35,609 nucleotides of DNA from Bacteroidales bacterium (lineage in GTDB: Bacteria; Bacteroidota; Bacteroidia; Bacteroidales; UBA3663). The position numbers and the translations under genes were made by a program. The stretch lies in contig JAFZBE010000032.1 of assembly GCA_017561935.1 (NCBI GenBank), positions 1 through 35,609 on the forward strand. Direction: 5' to 3'. Each line of letters begins with the position of its first letter. Position 1 is the first letter of the stretch. The notes under the pieces were generated by a model. It did no database searches, had not been told where the DNA came from, and saw only the letters and a list, made by a program, of their open reading frames with translations. Shown one piece after another: positions 24,247-34,484 of the stretch.

Positions 24247-27200
24247 ATGAACAACACCCGATTAGTATCAAAAAATGAGATAAGAAACAACAAATGGTGC
24301 GTTTCTATTCTCTCAGTCCTGTTTCTTTTACCTGTCTCACAGCTATGGGCACAGCAACGTTCACCAGGTTCTGTTCAAAGCATCGCACAATCTTTCGGTA
24401 GAGAGACGACTACATTATCGGCTCTTTCGACATCACAAAGTGTTGTAATTGAGAAAAGCTCTGATATCCTTAATGAGCCTACTATGAAGTCGTTAGGTCT
24501 TGAGGCTTTTTATGTTATAACTCCTCCATCGGGAAAAGGTTTCATTATTGTATCCGGTGACGTTCGTATGCGAAAGATCCTTGGATTTTCTAATACCGAT
24601 ATTTTCAAGAAAGACTCACTCCCTGACAATGTGTATGGCTGGTTCCAACAATATGCAGAAGAGATGATGTCTCTTCCCGCTGTGGCAGGACCACCTGTCG
24701 ATGACATTTTTGGAGAAGAAACAGATCCAACAGAACCTCGTATGACCTCTTTACCGATTCGTGAAGGTGGAGTTTCACCCCTGTTAGGGTCTATACAATG
24801 GGATCAGACTTCTCCATTCAACAATATGTGCCCTATAGATAATGATGGGAATCGTAGTGTGACTGGTTGTGTAGCAACAGCTATGGCTCAAGTTATGAAA
24901 TATCACCAATATCCTTCTTCAGGATCAGGTTCTATTAGTTATACAACAAGTACCAATGGACTGAATGTTTCAACAACTTTAGGAGCTACCTATCATTGGT
25001 CTCAGATGCTTGATTCCTATTCAAATGGGTTTACAACTACACAAGAAAATGAGGTTGCACAGCTAATGTTCCATTGTGGAGCTTCGGTTGAGATGGATTA
25101 TACTTCCAACGCAAGTGGTGCTTACCAAGGTGATATTCGTAATTCTCTTTTTAAGTATTTTGGCTATGATCAAGACATGGCCTACGTAACAAAAGACAAT
25201 TATACTGATGAGTCATGGCACACATTACTACTTAAGGAAATAAATGCTAATCGTCCTGTTAACTATAGTGGTCGATCTGGATTATCAGGACATTCATTTG
25301 TATTAGATGGTTATCGGCAAACGGATGGTGTTGAAGTGCCCTACTACCATGTCAACTGGGGTTGGCGTGGCTTCTGTGATGGTTACTATCTACTCTCTTC
25401 TTTGACACCATCTTCTCCTGGGACAGGCGGAGGAAATGGTGATTATTCCTATGGTCAAACCATGGTTATTGGAATCATGGCAGAAGATGGTATTTATGGG
25501 ACACCCGTACTTGATGGTTCATTCACCCCCTCCGAAACAATCTTCCGTTATGGTGAAGCAAATAATATGACTTTTAGCCTTTTAGTCACGAATTGTGCAT
25601 GTCGAACTTTCAATGGCAATCTCAATCTCGTTGCCATCTCTAGTTCCGGATATGAAACCGAACTAAAGACAATCCAAGTAAATAATGATTTGCCTTCGGA
25701 TTATTACACATCATTTTATTCTCAGACGATATCTATTCCATCAAGCCTTTCTGCTGACACTTACAAGTTAGAGTGGAGAGCATACTATTCAGGAAAGAAT
25801 AAGTTCAGCACGGTTAATTTCCCGTCAAATTATGAACTTATCATTTACGATGAATCGCCTCAGCTAATTGCATCTGCCCAATGTAGCTCATTACAAATTA
25901 AACCTACCGAGGAATATTGCATAACTTTAAAGGTAAAGAATACTGGTAATAGCAAATATATGGGAACTATTACGGCACATCTGCACCAAGAGACATGTGA
26001 TACGGATCTTACTTCAGATTATTGTTCTATTGCCCCGAATACTACCTCAGATGTTGTTATCAGTGGTCTTTTACGAACTATGGCTCCTGGTGAAGTGACT
26101 ATTACTTTTGCAAACGATATTGACCATAGTTCAATAAAAAATTACGCAGGACAGACTTTGACCATTAATACAACTGCTGAAGCAGCGACTGCCGATGTTG
26201 CAGTTTATTTGATGAAAGCAAACACAACGACCTCTTCGAGAGTGTTTACTATCTATTCGTATAATTTCTTGAACAACTCTGCCGTAAACTTCATTGGTGA
26301 TGTACAACTTGCATTAATTGATGACGATGACAATATCCTATGCCATTTGGGTGATATTTGGTCGAATAGCGACGAAGGTCTTCAGAAAGGTCACTACTAC
26401 ACTTATGCAAGAGTATTTAGCGACCAATTCCCCAATACCATCCCCAATGGCACTTACAGATTAGTTACCATTGCTCGGCAAGCTAATTCTGGTATATGGT
26501 CTATTGCGACAAAATGGTATTCTACCGAACTTCAATATCTGAATGTGGAGGTTTCATCCTATTCAGTTCTCATTGATAATGTCGAGTTCGAGAAAGATCC
26601 TTTCGCTGGCGAAGTATTGGTTTCAAATATTACTTTGGATAGAACGGAAGTAACTATGAAGCCTGGTGAAATTCTGACTCTGACGGCAACTATTTCACCA
26701 TCTATCGCAACGAATCAGAATCTTTCCTGGTCTTCTTCAAATAGCAGAATAGCATCAGTAGATGCCAATGGTACAGTTACAGCCAAAGCAAAGGGCACAA
26801 CAGTGATTACCTGTAAAGCTAATGATGGCAGTGGCGTGAAAGCCACATGTACAATCACCGTTGACGAAGTTGTATATGGCGATGTGAATTCTGATGCGGA
26901 TATCGATGTCAGCGATGTCGCGTTAACAGTTGAATATATTCTTGGTCATAATCCGAATCCTTTCAATTTCGCTGCTGCAGATATGAATAACGACGCGGTT
27001 ATTGATATTGTCGATGTGACAAGAATAGTAAATGTCATTCTCTACGGTTCTGCAACAGTTAAAAACGCACCTCTACGAGATGCAGAAGGAGAAGAACAAT
27101 CAGCTTTCTACATACAAAAAATCAATAATGAAGAGTTTGCATTATGCCTGAATGGCAACAATTCGATCACAGGTTTCCAATTCGATTTACATCTGCCTTC

Positions 27201-27618
27201 TTCTGTCCAGTTGATTGGTATGGGCAAATCTGATTCAATGAGTGCTCTTACTCTTGCAACTTCAGAGATGGAGGATGGATCCATTCGAACGATCTGCTTC
27301 TCTTTGAGCAACGAAGTTGTCTCATCGGGAGGTGATCCGATAATCATCTTTAGGATTAAAACAGAATCACTTAACGAGAATGAAGTTGTATCTTTCGAAA
27401 ATATTATTGCTTCCACATCAACAGGAGAAAGATTATTGTTCTCAAATATTACACTTCCTCTATTCTCAGAAGTTCCGACTTCTATCATGCAACTTGATGA
27501 AGCAAAAGCATCAGAGAGTATCTATTCTATTTCTGGACTAAAGTGCAAATTTGTTCCAAAAGGAATAGTTATTTTACGCACTTCTGAAGGGACTATACAG
27601 AAAATATATATTAAGTAA
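24247..27618 (+). CDS. Secreted C10 (streptopain-type) cysteine peptidase with Big_2, dockerin and cohesin-like domains
   Basis: 1123 residues. A long n-region and hydrophobic core (CVSILSVLFLLPVSQLWAQ) form a signal peptide. Residues 45-165 resemble the inhibitory C10 propeptide (FYVITPPSGKGFIIVSGDVRM). The peptidase domain follows, with Cys208 in SVTGCVATAMAQVMKYH, His349 in SGHSFVLDGYR and YYHVNWGWRGF. Then come beta-rich linker domains, a Big_2 domain from about 792 (LSWSSSNSRIASVDANGTVT), a dockerin-like pair of calcium loops from 878 (DVNSDADIDVSDV and DMNNDAVIDIVDV), a cohesin/CBM-like domain (about 945-1075), and a tail (YSISGLKCKFVPKG...KIYIK) like Bacteroidales outer-surface sorting tails. 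Likely exported and matured outside. First of three secreted genes; visibly AT-richer than the genes before 23.7 kb. Confidence 0.9.
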   Translation: MNNTRLVSKNEIRNNKWCVSILSVLFLLPVSQLWAQQRSPGSVQSIAQSFGRETTTLSALSTSQSVVIEKSSDILNEPTMKSLGLEAFYVITPPSGKGFIIVSGDVRMRKILGFSNTDIFKKDSLPDNVYGWFQQYAEEMMSLPAVAGPPVDDIFGEETDPTEPRMTSLPIREGGVSPLLGSIQWDQTSPFNNMCPIDNDGNRSVTGCVATAMAQVMKYHQYPSSGSGSISYTTSTNGLNVSTTLGATYHWSQMLDSYSNGFTTTQENEVAQLMFHCGASVEMDYTSNASGAYQGDIRNSLFKYFGYDQDMAYVTKDNYTDESWHTLLLKEINANRPVNYSGRSGLSGHSFVLDGYRQTDGVEVPYYHVNWGWRGFCDGYYLLSSLTPSSPGTGGGNGDYSYGQTMVIGIMAEDGIYGTPVLDGSFTPSETIFRYGEANNMTFSLLVTNCACRTFNGNLNLVAISSSGYETELKTIQVNNDLPSDYYTSFYSQTISIPSSLSADTYKLEWRAYYSGKNKFSTVNFPSNYELIIYDESPQLIASAQCSSLQIKPTEEYCITLKVKNTGNSKYMGTITAHLHQETCDTDLTSDYCSIAPNTTSDVVISGLLRTMAPGEVTITFANDIDHSSIKNYAGQTLTINTTAEAATADVAVYLMKANTTTSSRVFTIYSYNFLNNSAVNFIGDVQLALIDDDDNILCHLGDIWSNSDEGLQKGHYYTYARVFSDQFPNTIPNGTYRLVTIARQANSGIWSIATKWYSTELQYLNVEVSSYSVLIDNVEFEKDPFAGEVLVSNITLDRTEVTMKPGEILTLTATISPSIATNQNLSWSSSNSRIASVDANGTVTAKAKGTTVITCKANDGSGVKATCTITVDEVVYGDVNSDADIDVSDVALTVEYILGHNPNPFNFAAADMNNDAVIDIVDVTRIVNVILYGSATVKNAPLRDAEGEEQSAFYIQKINNEEFALCLNGNNSITGFQFDLHLPSSVQLIGMGKSDSMSALTLATSEMEDGSIRTICFSLSNEVVSSGGDPIIIFRIKTESLNENEVVSFENIIASTSTGERLLFSNITLPLFSEVPTSIMQLDEAKASESIYSISGLKCKFVPKGIVILRTSEGTIQKIYIK

Positions 27619-27629
27619 CTTATCATTTT

Positions 27630-27660
27630 CTTCCGCATCTCAAAGTAAGGGCTGCGGAAG
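27630..27660 (+). other. Stem-loop between the first two secreted-protein genes
   Basis: CTTCCGCA (27630-27637) and TGCGGAAG (27653-27660) form a perfect 8-bp stem with a 15-nt loop in the 66-nt gap. There is no T-run after it, so it is more likely a processing or stability element than a terminator. Confidence 0.55.
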
Positions 27661-27684
27661 ACAATAGATTATTATAATTCGTAT

Positions 27685-30600
27685 ATGAAAGCAATGTATC
27701 TACTTTTTGCTGCAGCACTTCTTAGCGCAACAGCACTGGCAGGCTCCAAGTTTGAGGGTACTGTTAGTCGTCACTTCAGTCTCCCCAACCAGCCTGCAAA
27801 GGGTGAGAGGGCTCTTCCTCAGGCTATCCGTCTTGGCGAACTGCATCGTGCCAGTGACCAAGCGTTGATGCCTTCTCTTTCTAGCAAGTCAGAATTAGTC
27901 AAAAGAGATGCTTATGTACCGTTTAGAAACGAACAAATGACAATCGCCATCCCAGGTTCCCGCCGTGCAAAAGCAAACCTTGAGAATGGTGTATATTATA
28001 GCAAACCTGCCGGTGCAAGCTATATCGGTTGGGGTACCGATGGATTTGGCTATGGCGCTTGCATACTTACTGTTGCACCTTTTGTCGAATATTCCTTTAT
28101 TGATCAGTCCAATCCAAAAGCAGATAAATGGACGCTTGGCGGTCAGGATATTACAGAGTATGTTGAGGACGGTGTATTTACCAACTTTATGAATCCTGGT
28201 TCTGGAATGATTTCGCTTCCTACCATTACAAGTAATGCAGGTTCGTTCACACTCGGAGAAGAAAGCCGTTATTTCGCCGATTACGGTTCTGCCATTTACA
28301 ATTGGGGCGAATTTTGGCCAATTGGTTTCCAGGATGATCATGTAGGTGCCTATCTTTGGGGTGCTTATGATAACGATAATCTGCTCGGTACGGGTTCTGT
28401 AACATTCTCTGATGGCACTTACGATTGCATTGGCGTTTATCAGCATTTGCCAAAGCCTGCAACTCCACTGTATTGTGAAGCAGCCGAAGTGTATTTCTCT
28501 TCTATTTCTGGAACAGTAGGCACCATTTATATGACGATTTATAACGCAGATGATCCCTCTGAGGATGCTGAGCCTGTATATACTCTTGTCGCTACCGATG
28601 AGGATATCGCCTGGACTAATAAGGGTACACGCAATGGTGTTGAGATTACCAGGGGAAATATCCAATTCAAAAATATTATTGAGGAGGATGGTTTTGAGAC
28701 TCAGGCACCTTTCGTGCTTGACTTCCCTGCAGATGTCTATTTTACCTGGGAAGAAGGTGCTGATTTCAATATCGGAGCTCTTGAGATTCAGCCCGAAGAT
28801 TATATTGATTATTCTTATGTCGATGAAAATGGTGAGACTCAGTATTATGAGGCGACACCACTCATTAATGTTAATGGAAGCGTAGGAAGTTTCTCTTACA
28901 ATTCTCCTCTTGCTACTAACATTAACTTCTTTGCTTACCAGGATATGGTATATGTGCCAACATCCCTTCAGGACAATCAGGGCAATGTATATGAAGATGT
29001 CAATATTGTTAAGATTTCAAACGATGGCAAGACAGCTGAGAATGCTTTAGAAGGCTGGGTATGTGTTAACATTGCTGGAACAGATCTCGAGAATTATGAG
29101 ATTGAGTTTGCCGATGAAAGTGCAGAAGAATGGCTCACTTGCTATTATGATAGCACTGGTCTTTCCGTGAATAATGCATTTTTCCTGACGTTTGAAGCCA
29201 CCGAGCTCCCCAATGATGTGTCTAGTCGTTCAACTAATGTCGTGGTAAAAGGTCTTGGCGTTCAAAATGAAACTCCAATCATCGTTTATCAGGGTGAAAA
29301 TGTCGGCATGAACAACTTAATCCTTAAAGATGCGACAGCAAAACAAGGCACACAAACTGATGTAGCTGTATGGATGCAAAATGAATCCAATATTACAGAC
29401 TTCCAGTATGATCTCGTATTACCTGAAGGGTTCAGTTTGGCAATGAATAATAACGGAAGTTATTTATGCGAACTTAGTAGTCGTGCTACCAATTCTCATA
29501 GTCTTGCTTGTGCACAACAAGAAGATGGTTCTTATCGTTTCTTCTGTTATTCCTCGTCGAATAGCCTATTCAGTGGCAATGATGGCGAATTAATGTCTTT
29601 CACAGTAATTGTACCAGATAACGCCAGTGTAGGAGAACATGAACTACAGTTGAAGAATGGAAAGATGTCTGAAAGAGACGGAACGAAGCATATCTCTGCT
29701 GATTCTTATTCTGTTTTGAATGTTCTCAAAAACCAGATTCCAATTACAGACATTTCGCTCAGTCAGAAAACGGTTACACTAATAAAGGGAGAGACCATGG
29801 CTTTAATGGCCGAAATCACCCCAACTGATGCAACGAATAAGACGTTGAACTGGAGTTCGAGCAACAAATCGGTAGCAACTGTGAGTGGAGATGGCATTAT
29901 TACAACCAAAGCAGAAGGCACCGCAACTATTACCGTAAAGACGACAGATGGTTCAAACTTGTCTGCCTCATGTCGCATAACAGTAATGTCATCCGGATAT
30001 ACGGATATCAATCAGTTAAATAATGTCCTATATTCGACCGAAACTTCAGCATATCCTGGCAAACAAGTTGATGTTCAAATTAATATGAAGAATACGAATG
30101 CCATTACTTCTTGGCAAGCAGACCTCATTCTTCCAGAAGGTTTCTCCATTGCACAAGACAGTTATGGCGATCCCGCGATTTGGATTTCTGGGGCCCGTAC
30201 CACTTCCTCTAAACATAGCGTCTCATCCTCCATATTAGATGATGGTTCTATTCGTCTGTTGTGTACGTCAAACACAAACAAGACGTTTAGTGGAACAGAA
30301 GGCGAAGTGGCTACCATGACCTTGAATGTCGCAGACAACGTGGCTCCACAAGACTATCCGATCATATTTTCTAACATTTCATTGGTTGAAACAACTTCAG
30401 AAAGCCACTGGATATCTAGAATAACATCAAAGCTAAATGTCGATAGCTATACTTTGGGCGATGTCAACAACGACGGCGATATTAATTCCATTGACCTTGT
30501 GGGAATAGTAACCTTCATCCTTGAAACACCGATTGAAGGCAATATCCGCGAGGCTGCAGATCTCAACCATGATAACCTCATCAATAATGTAGATTATGTG

Positions 30601-31203
30601 TCAGAGGTGAATGTCATCCTTGGTATAACTACTTTGAACCAACTGCTTACGGCAGCAATGCCTACAGAATTTGCTCGTTTGGTTGTTGACCCATTCAGTA
30701 TTATTCAAGGAAAAACCATGACGATAAATGTTCAACTCGATGCAAGTGACCTGTATTGTAGTGCACAGTTCGACATGGTTCTGCCATCTGGCTTAAGAAT
30801 CGTGGATTGCGGCAGTTTTGCAGTCACCCATTCTCTCTCTTACAATTTGCTAGAGGATGGAAGCTACCGCTTCTTACTGACGTCAAATAGGAATGACTTC
30901 CTTCCTACAGAGGTTGGTATTCTCAAGATTACAATCGAGGCAGATAAAGATCTATCGCTTGGTGTTCACCAAATTGTTCTAGAAGATATTTATCTCGTTA
31001 AGGCCAACACCAACTATGTAAATCCAGATGCAGAGAACATCTATATCTCTGTTGAAAATACCAATTGCATAGATTCTGTAAATGATGAAAAGACAATTGA
31101 AAAGATATACAATATCTTTGGTCAAAAGACTGAAATAGAGAGCAACACTATCACTAAAAAGGGTAGCCAGATGATCAATGGCGAGCTTATCATAGTTAAA
31201 TGA
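27685..31203 (+). CDS. Secreted multidomain protein: cohesin-like x3, Big_2 and dockerin
   Basis: 1172 residues with a clear signal peptide (MKAMYLLFAAALLSATALAG). Residues 20-540 form a large beta-rich region that I do not recognise (GASYIGWGTDGFGYG; aromatic- and acid-rich). After it: cohesin/CBM-like domain 1 (about 543-685, TDFQYDLVLPEGFSL), Big_2 (about 687-770, LNWSSSNKSVATVSGDG), cohesin-like 2 (about 772-920, TSWQADLILPEGFSI), dockerin-like loops from 922 (DVNNDGDINSIDL and DLNHDNLINNVDY), and cohesin-like 3 (about 995-1125). The C-terminal tail from about 1133 (IEKIYNIFGQKTEI...ELIIVK) resembles the sorting tails of Prevotella secreted proteins. No catalytic motif is visible, so it is probably a surface structural or binding protein working with the peptidase upstream and the protein 7 nt downstream. 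Confidence 0.85.
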   Translation: MKAMYLLFAAALLSATALAGSKFEGTVSRHFSLPNQPAKGERALPQAIRLGELHRASDQALMPSLSSKSELVKRDAYVPFRNEQMTIAIPGSRRAKANLENGVYYSKPAGASYIGWGTDGFGYGACILTVAPFVEYSFIDQSNPKADKWTLGGQDITEYVEDGVFTNFMNPGSGMISLPTITSNAGSFTLGEESRYFADYGSAIYNWGEFWPIGFQDDHVGAYLWGAYDNDNLLGTGSVTFSDGTYDCIGVYQHLPKPATPLYCEAAEVYFSSISGTVGTIYMTIYNADDPSEDAEPVYTLVATDEDIAWTNKGTRNGVEITRGNIQFKNIIEEDGFETQAPFVLDFPADVYFTWEEGADFNIGALEIQPEDYIDYSYVDENGETQYYEATPLINVNGSVGSFSYNSPLATNINFFAYQDMVYVPTSLQDNQGNVYEDVNIVKISNDGKTAENALEGWVCVNIAGTDLENYEIEFADESAEEWLTCYYDSTGLSVNNAFFLTFEATELPNDVSSRSTNVVVKGLGVQNETPIIVYQGENVGMNNLILKDATAKQGTQTDVAVWMQNESNITDFQYDLVLPEGFSLAMNNNGSYLCELSSRATNSHSLACAQQEDGSYRFFCYSSSNSLFSGNDGELMSFTVIVPDNASVGEHELQLKNGKMSERDGTKHISADSYSVLNVLKNQIPITDISLSQKTVTLIKGETMALMAEITPTDATNKTLNWSSSNKSVATVSGDGIITTKAEGTATITVKTTDGSNLSASCRITVMSSGYTDINQLNNVLYSTETSAYPGKQVDVQINMKNTNAITSWQADLILPEGFSIAQDSYGDPAIWISGARTTSSKHSVSSSILDDGSIRLLCTSNTNKTFSGTEGEVATMTLNVADNVAPQDYPIIFSNISLVETTSESHWISRITSKLNVDSYTLGDVNNDGDINSIDLVGIVTFILETPIEGNIREAADLNHDNLINNVDYVSEVNVILGITTLNQLLTAAMPTEFARLVVDPFSIIQGKTMTINVQLDASDLYCSAQFDMVLPSGLRIVDCGSFAVTHSLSYNLLEDGSYRFLLTSNRNDFLPTEVGILKITIEADKDLSLGVHQIVLEDIYLVKANTNYVNPDAENIYISVENTNCIDSVNDEKTIEKIYNIFGQKTEIESNTITKKGSQMINGELIIVK

Positions 31204-31210
31204 ATAAAAC

Positions 31211-34000
31211 ATGAAAAGAATAATCACCAACATCGTTCTAAGCATAGCTGTTATCTTCAGTTATGCAATCGAGGTATCTGCTCAAGTGAATGAAACAGAC
31301 ATCTCTGCTCTTGATTATGCAATTTACACATCACCTGCTTCTGCCAAGAAAGGTGGACAAGTAACATTATCGGTCAATTTGAAAAACATTAATTCCATTG
31401 CGACATGGCAAGCTGACCTTATTCTTCCGAATGGCGTGACCATCGCTAAAGATGATGCTGGTGATGAGCAAATCCTTCTTTCAACAGCAAGGACATCTAC
31501 ATCACGTCATTCAATTGGTTGGAACACGCAAAGCGACGGATCTATCCGATTGCTTTGTGGTTCAAACACGAACAAGACCTTCACGGGAACGGATGGTGAG
31601 GTGGCGACGATTGTGTTGGACGTAAACCAATCTCTTAATGAGGGCTCATATCCCATCACATTCCAAAATATTCTGATGGTGGAGCCATCCCAAACAAGTC
31701 ATTCGCTCGATCAGACGATTTCAAGACTGGATATAACACCCTTCACCTATACAATAATTGCTACCAGCCAGAATGAGAATTATGGAACGGTAACAATCGA
31801 ATCCAGCAGTTATAATGCATCTACACACGAAGTATTTGCTGGTGATCGGGTCACAATTACAGCCATTCCCAACAACAGATACAGGTTCTCGAGTTGGACG
31901 AAAAACGGCACCCTTTATTCGAATGACAATCCTTTGGTGATTACTGCTGGATCTGACTTGACGATACAAGCGGAATTTGAGGGGGCTGTAGCATCATCTC
32001 ACCTTGTGAAATCATCAGTTGTTCCTCTATTGATAAAGGCCGTAGGGAACATGTGGGAACAAACGTTGACGGCAAGTTTGTATAACTATACGACAGAGAC
32101 CATTAAACCTTCTAGGGTTGTGCTTCGGTACAAAAACAGCAACACTGCTCTCTTAACTGCCAATCTCGAGGGCCAATCAGTGGCTCCAAATGACAAGATT
32201 CAGGTTGAACTAAAACTTCAAACATCAACTGTTTCATGGGAAGACGTGAATTTTGGCGGAGAAAGCGGCATCTTTGGTGTGGACTTTTTCTATATAGATA
32301 ATGGAAAAGAGATTTATGTGGCCTCTGAAAATACGACTATCGAAACAGTTACAATTCAAGCTTCCGATAGAAATGTGTCATACGATGGTAAAACTCATTC
32401 GATTGAGTACTCATGTTCTGCTTCTGGCATCTTTGATGGGGATATCAAGACAGAGATTGTTCGAGTGAATGGAGATAATGGCACCATTGTGTCTGCTTCG
32501 GATGTAAAAGATGTAGGTCAATATAGATTTAATTTCAGCATTGACAAATTCGGTTTCACGGGAAGCAAAACAGTAGTTTTGACAATTAGTAAGGCAACTT
32601 TGTCTGTTACTGCGGATAATAAAACAAAAGTATATGGTGAGGACAATCCACAATTCACCTATTCCATTACTGGATTTGTTAACAATGAAAAGGAGAATGT
32701 AATATCCCAAAAGCCGTCTGTCTCGTGTGCTGCGACAAAGTACAGTAATGTAGGCACTTATGATATCATTGTTTCCGGCGCTGAGGCGACGAATTATGAC
32801 TTTATTTACAACAAGGGAACTTTGACAATCACAAAAGCGTCTCAAACTATTAGTTGGGACCAGACTTTTGGCACGCTGACAGAGGGTGATCAAATTGAAC
32901 TAACGGCTTCTACATCGTCTGGCGAACCTGTTACCTATGAGACATCTGATTCACAAATCGCTCAAATTTATTCATCAGGCGGGAAAATGATGCTCAATTG
33001 TAAGAGCTATGGCACAGCTACCATAACCGCCAAACAGGTTGGCAGTACTAACTATTATGATGCAAATCCTATAGAAAAAACTATAACAATTGAGAAATCC
33101 ATAACTAATATCACTATCAATGTATCCGATGCTATTGTTTACTACGATGGTAATACTCATCAATTGACCTTCTCCCTTTCTTCTTCCGAGGTTAATGCAG
33201 ATGACGTATCTGTTGAAATTAAAAAAATAGAAGGAAACAATGAGACGACTGTTTCTGCAGATCAGGTAAAAGATGCCGGAAAGTATCACTTCTATTATTC
33301 GATTAGCAAGGATCAATATACAGGCAACGCCAATGCATTCTTGACAATTAACAAAACATCATTAGTCGTAACCGCTGATGACAAAACGATGACTTATGGA
33401 GAGGAGATTCCCGAATTGACTTACGTAATAACAGGTTTTGTTAATGGAGAGAGTGATCTAGTTCTTTCTTCAATGCCAATTGCAACTACAGATTACGAGC
33501 ACGGGAAAGATGTAGGAGAATATGTTATCTCGGTCGAAGGAGGTGTAGCTACAAACTATGACTTCATCTATTTCAATGGCAAATTGACAATTGTCAAGGC
33601 AAATCAAACAATCGTTTGGGATCAAGAGTTCTCAGAATTGGAAGTTGATCAGGTCATCGCGCTAGAGGCCTATTCAACCAGTGGATTGAATGTTTCCTAT
33701 TCTCTTAGCAATGCCAATGCTTCCATAGAATATATTGATAATATTCCTAATCTCAAGTGTCTCGTTCCAGGTATTGTTGTCGTATATGCAATGCAAACAG
33801 GAAATAACAATTATCATGCCGCAGAAACAATTCAGAAGACAATAACGATTAAAGAATCATCTGGCATCGGCAATGTGTATGTTGATGGAGATGCTGAAAA
33901 TTATTATGACATATTTGGTCGAAGGGCAACTACCCCATCGAAAGGCTTTCTTTTATCTCCAAACAAGTCTGCAAAAACCGCTAAGATTTTTATCAAGTAA
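31211..34000 (+). CDS. Secreted repeat protein: cohesin-like, InlB-like and tandem MBG-type domains
   Basis: 929 residues with a signal peptide (ITNIVLSIAVIFSYAIEVSA). The N-terminal cohesin-like domain (about 30-165, ATWQADLILPNGVTI) closely resembles cohesin-like domain 2 of the preceding protein. It is followed by an InlB/Flg_new-like module (about 170-255, VTITAIPNNRYRFSSWTKNG) and a linker domain. Two copies of a 254-residue unit follow (379-632 and 633-886). Each has a YDG-containing beta domain, an MBG-type domain (TADNKTKVYGEDNPQFTYSI in the first copy, TADDKTMTYGEEIPELTYVI in the second, both ending ATNYDFIY) and a Big-like domain. The C-terminal tail (YYDIFGRRATTPSKGFLL...KIFIK) is of the sorting type. 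It looks like an adhesin or surface stalk. The start is only 7 nt after the previous stop. Confidence 0.85.
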   Translation: MKRIITNIVLSIAVIFSYAIEVSAQVNETDISALDYAIYTSPASAKKGGQVTLSVNLKNINSIATWQADLILPNGVTIAKDDAGDEQILLSTARTSTSRHSIGWNTQSDGSIRLLCGSNTNKTFTGTDGEVATIVLDVNQSLNEGSYPITFQNILMVEPSQTSHSLDQTISRLDITPFTYTIIATSQNENYGTVTIESSSYNASTHEVFAGDRVTITAIPNNRYRFSSWTKNGTLYSNDNPLVITAGSDLTIQAEFEGAVASSHLVKSSVVPLLIKAVGNMWEQTLTASLYNYTTETIKPSRVVLRYKNSNTALLTANLEGQSVAPNDKIQVELKLQTSTVSWEDVNFGGESGIFGVDFFYIDNGKEIYVASENTTIETVTIQASDRNVSYDGKTHSIEYSCSASGIFDGDIKTEIVRVNGDNGTIVSASDVKDVGQYRFNFSIDKFGFTGSKTVVLTISKATLSVTADNKTKVYGEDNPQFTYSITGFVNNEKENVISQKPSVSCAATKYSNVGTYDIIVSGAEATNYDFIYNKGTLTITKASQTISWDQTFGTLTEGDQIELTASTSSGEPVTYETSDSQIAQIYSSGGKMMLNCKSYGTATITAKQVGSTNYYDANPIEKTITIEKSITNITINVSDAIVYYDGNTHQLTFSLSSSEVNADDVSVEIKKIEGNNETTVSADQVKDAGKYHFYYSISKDQYTGNANAFLTINKTSLVVTADDKTMTYGEEIPELTYVITGFVNGESDLVLSSMPIATTDYEHGKDVGEYVISVEGGVATNYDFIYFNGKLTIVKANQTIVWDQEFSELEVDQVIALEAYSTSGLNVSYSLSNANASIEYIDNIPNLKCLVPGIVVVYAMQTGNNNYHAAETIQKTITIKESSGIGNVYVDGDAENYYDIFGRRATTPSKGFLLSPNKSAKTAKIFIK

Positions 34001-34152
34001 AACGAGCAAAAGGATACGGTATTATTTAAAAGATTGAGAGCATTTATTATCATAAGCTCTAAATTTTCACTCAAACTGTACCGCTGGTATCACTCGAACA
34101 GTACTGCCTTCGAGTCCTATAAAGCAATACTAACGCTGTATGGGCGATTTAG

Positions 34153-34187
34153 CTCTCAGGAGATGAAAATCTCCTGAGAGTGTTTTA
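34153..34187 (+). terminator. Terminator of the secreted-protein operon
   Basis: A perfect 12-bp stem, CTCTCAGGAGAT with ATCTCCTGAGAG, is closed by a GAAA tetraloop (34165-34168) and followed by TGTTTTATAG. It lies about 150 nt after the stop of the last secreted gene. Confidence 0.88.
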
Positions 34188-34378
34188 TAGTGTCTGCCTT
34201 CAACTTCCGTAATAATGATACAAATGCTTCCAATAAAGGAATAGCTATTCTTGAATGAAAGATTGTTGTTGATTGTCGGCAATGCACAGAAATAACTTAC
34301 GGTGAGGCACGAAGAGGATCATCAAATGAAATAGCATACGATAACAAAAAGTGACAGGAAAAACGTAAGAAGTTGTAG

Positions 34379-34427
34379 TAAAACACTGGAATCGTAAATA
34401 AATACGCGATTTCAGTGTTTTTCTTTT
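34379..34427. terminator. Hairpin with flanking T/A runs, possibly bidirectional terminator
   Basis: AAACACTGGAATCG (34381-34394) pairs with CGATTTCAGTGTTT (34407-34420), one G-U, then TTCTTTTGC. Its sequence is partly repeated at 34731-34785. Confidence 0.6.
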
Positions 34428-34484
34428 GCATTTTATGAGAAAAAGTTACAATATAGCGTGTAAAGATAGACAACTCCTTGAAAT

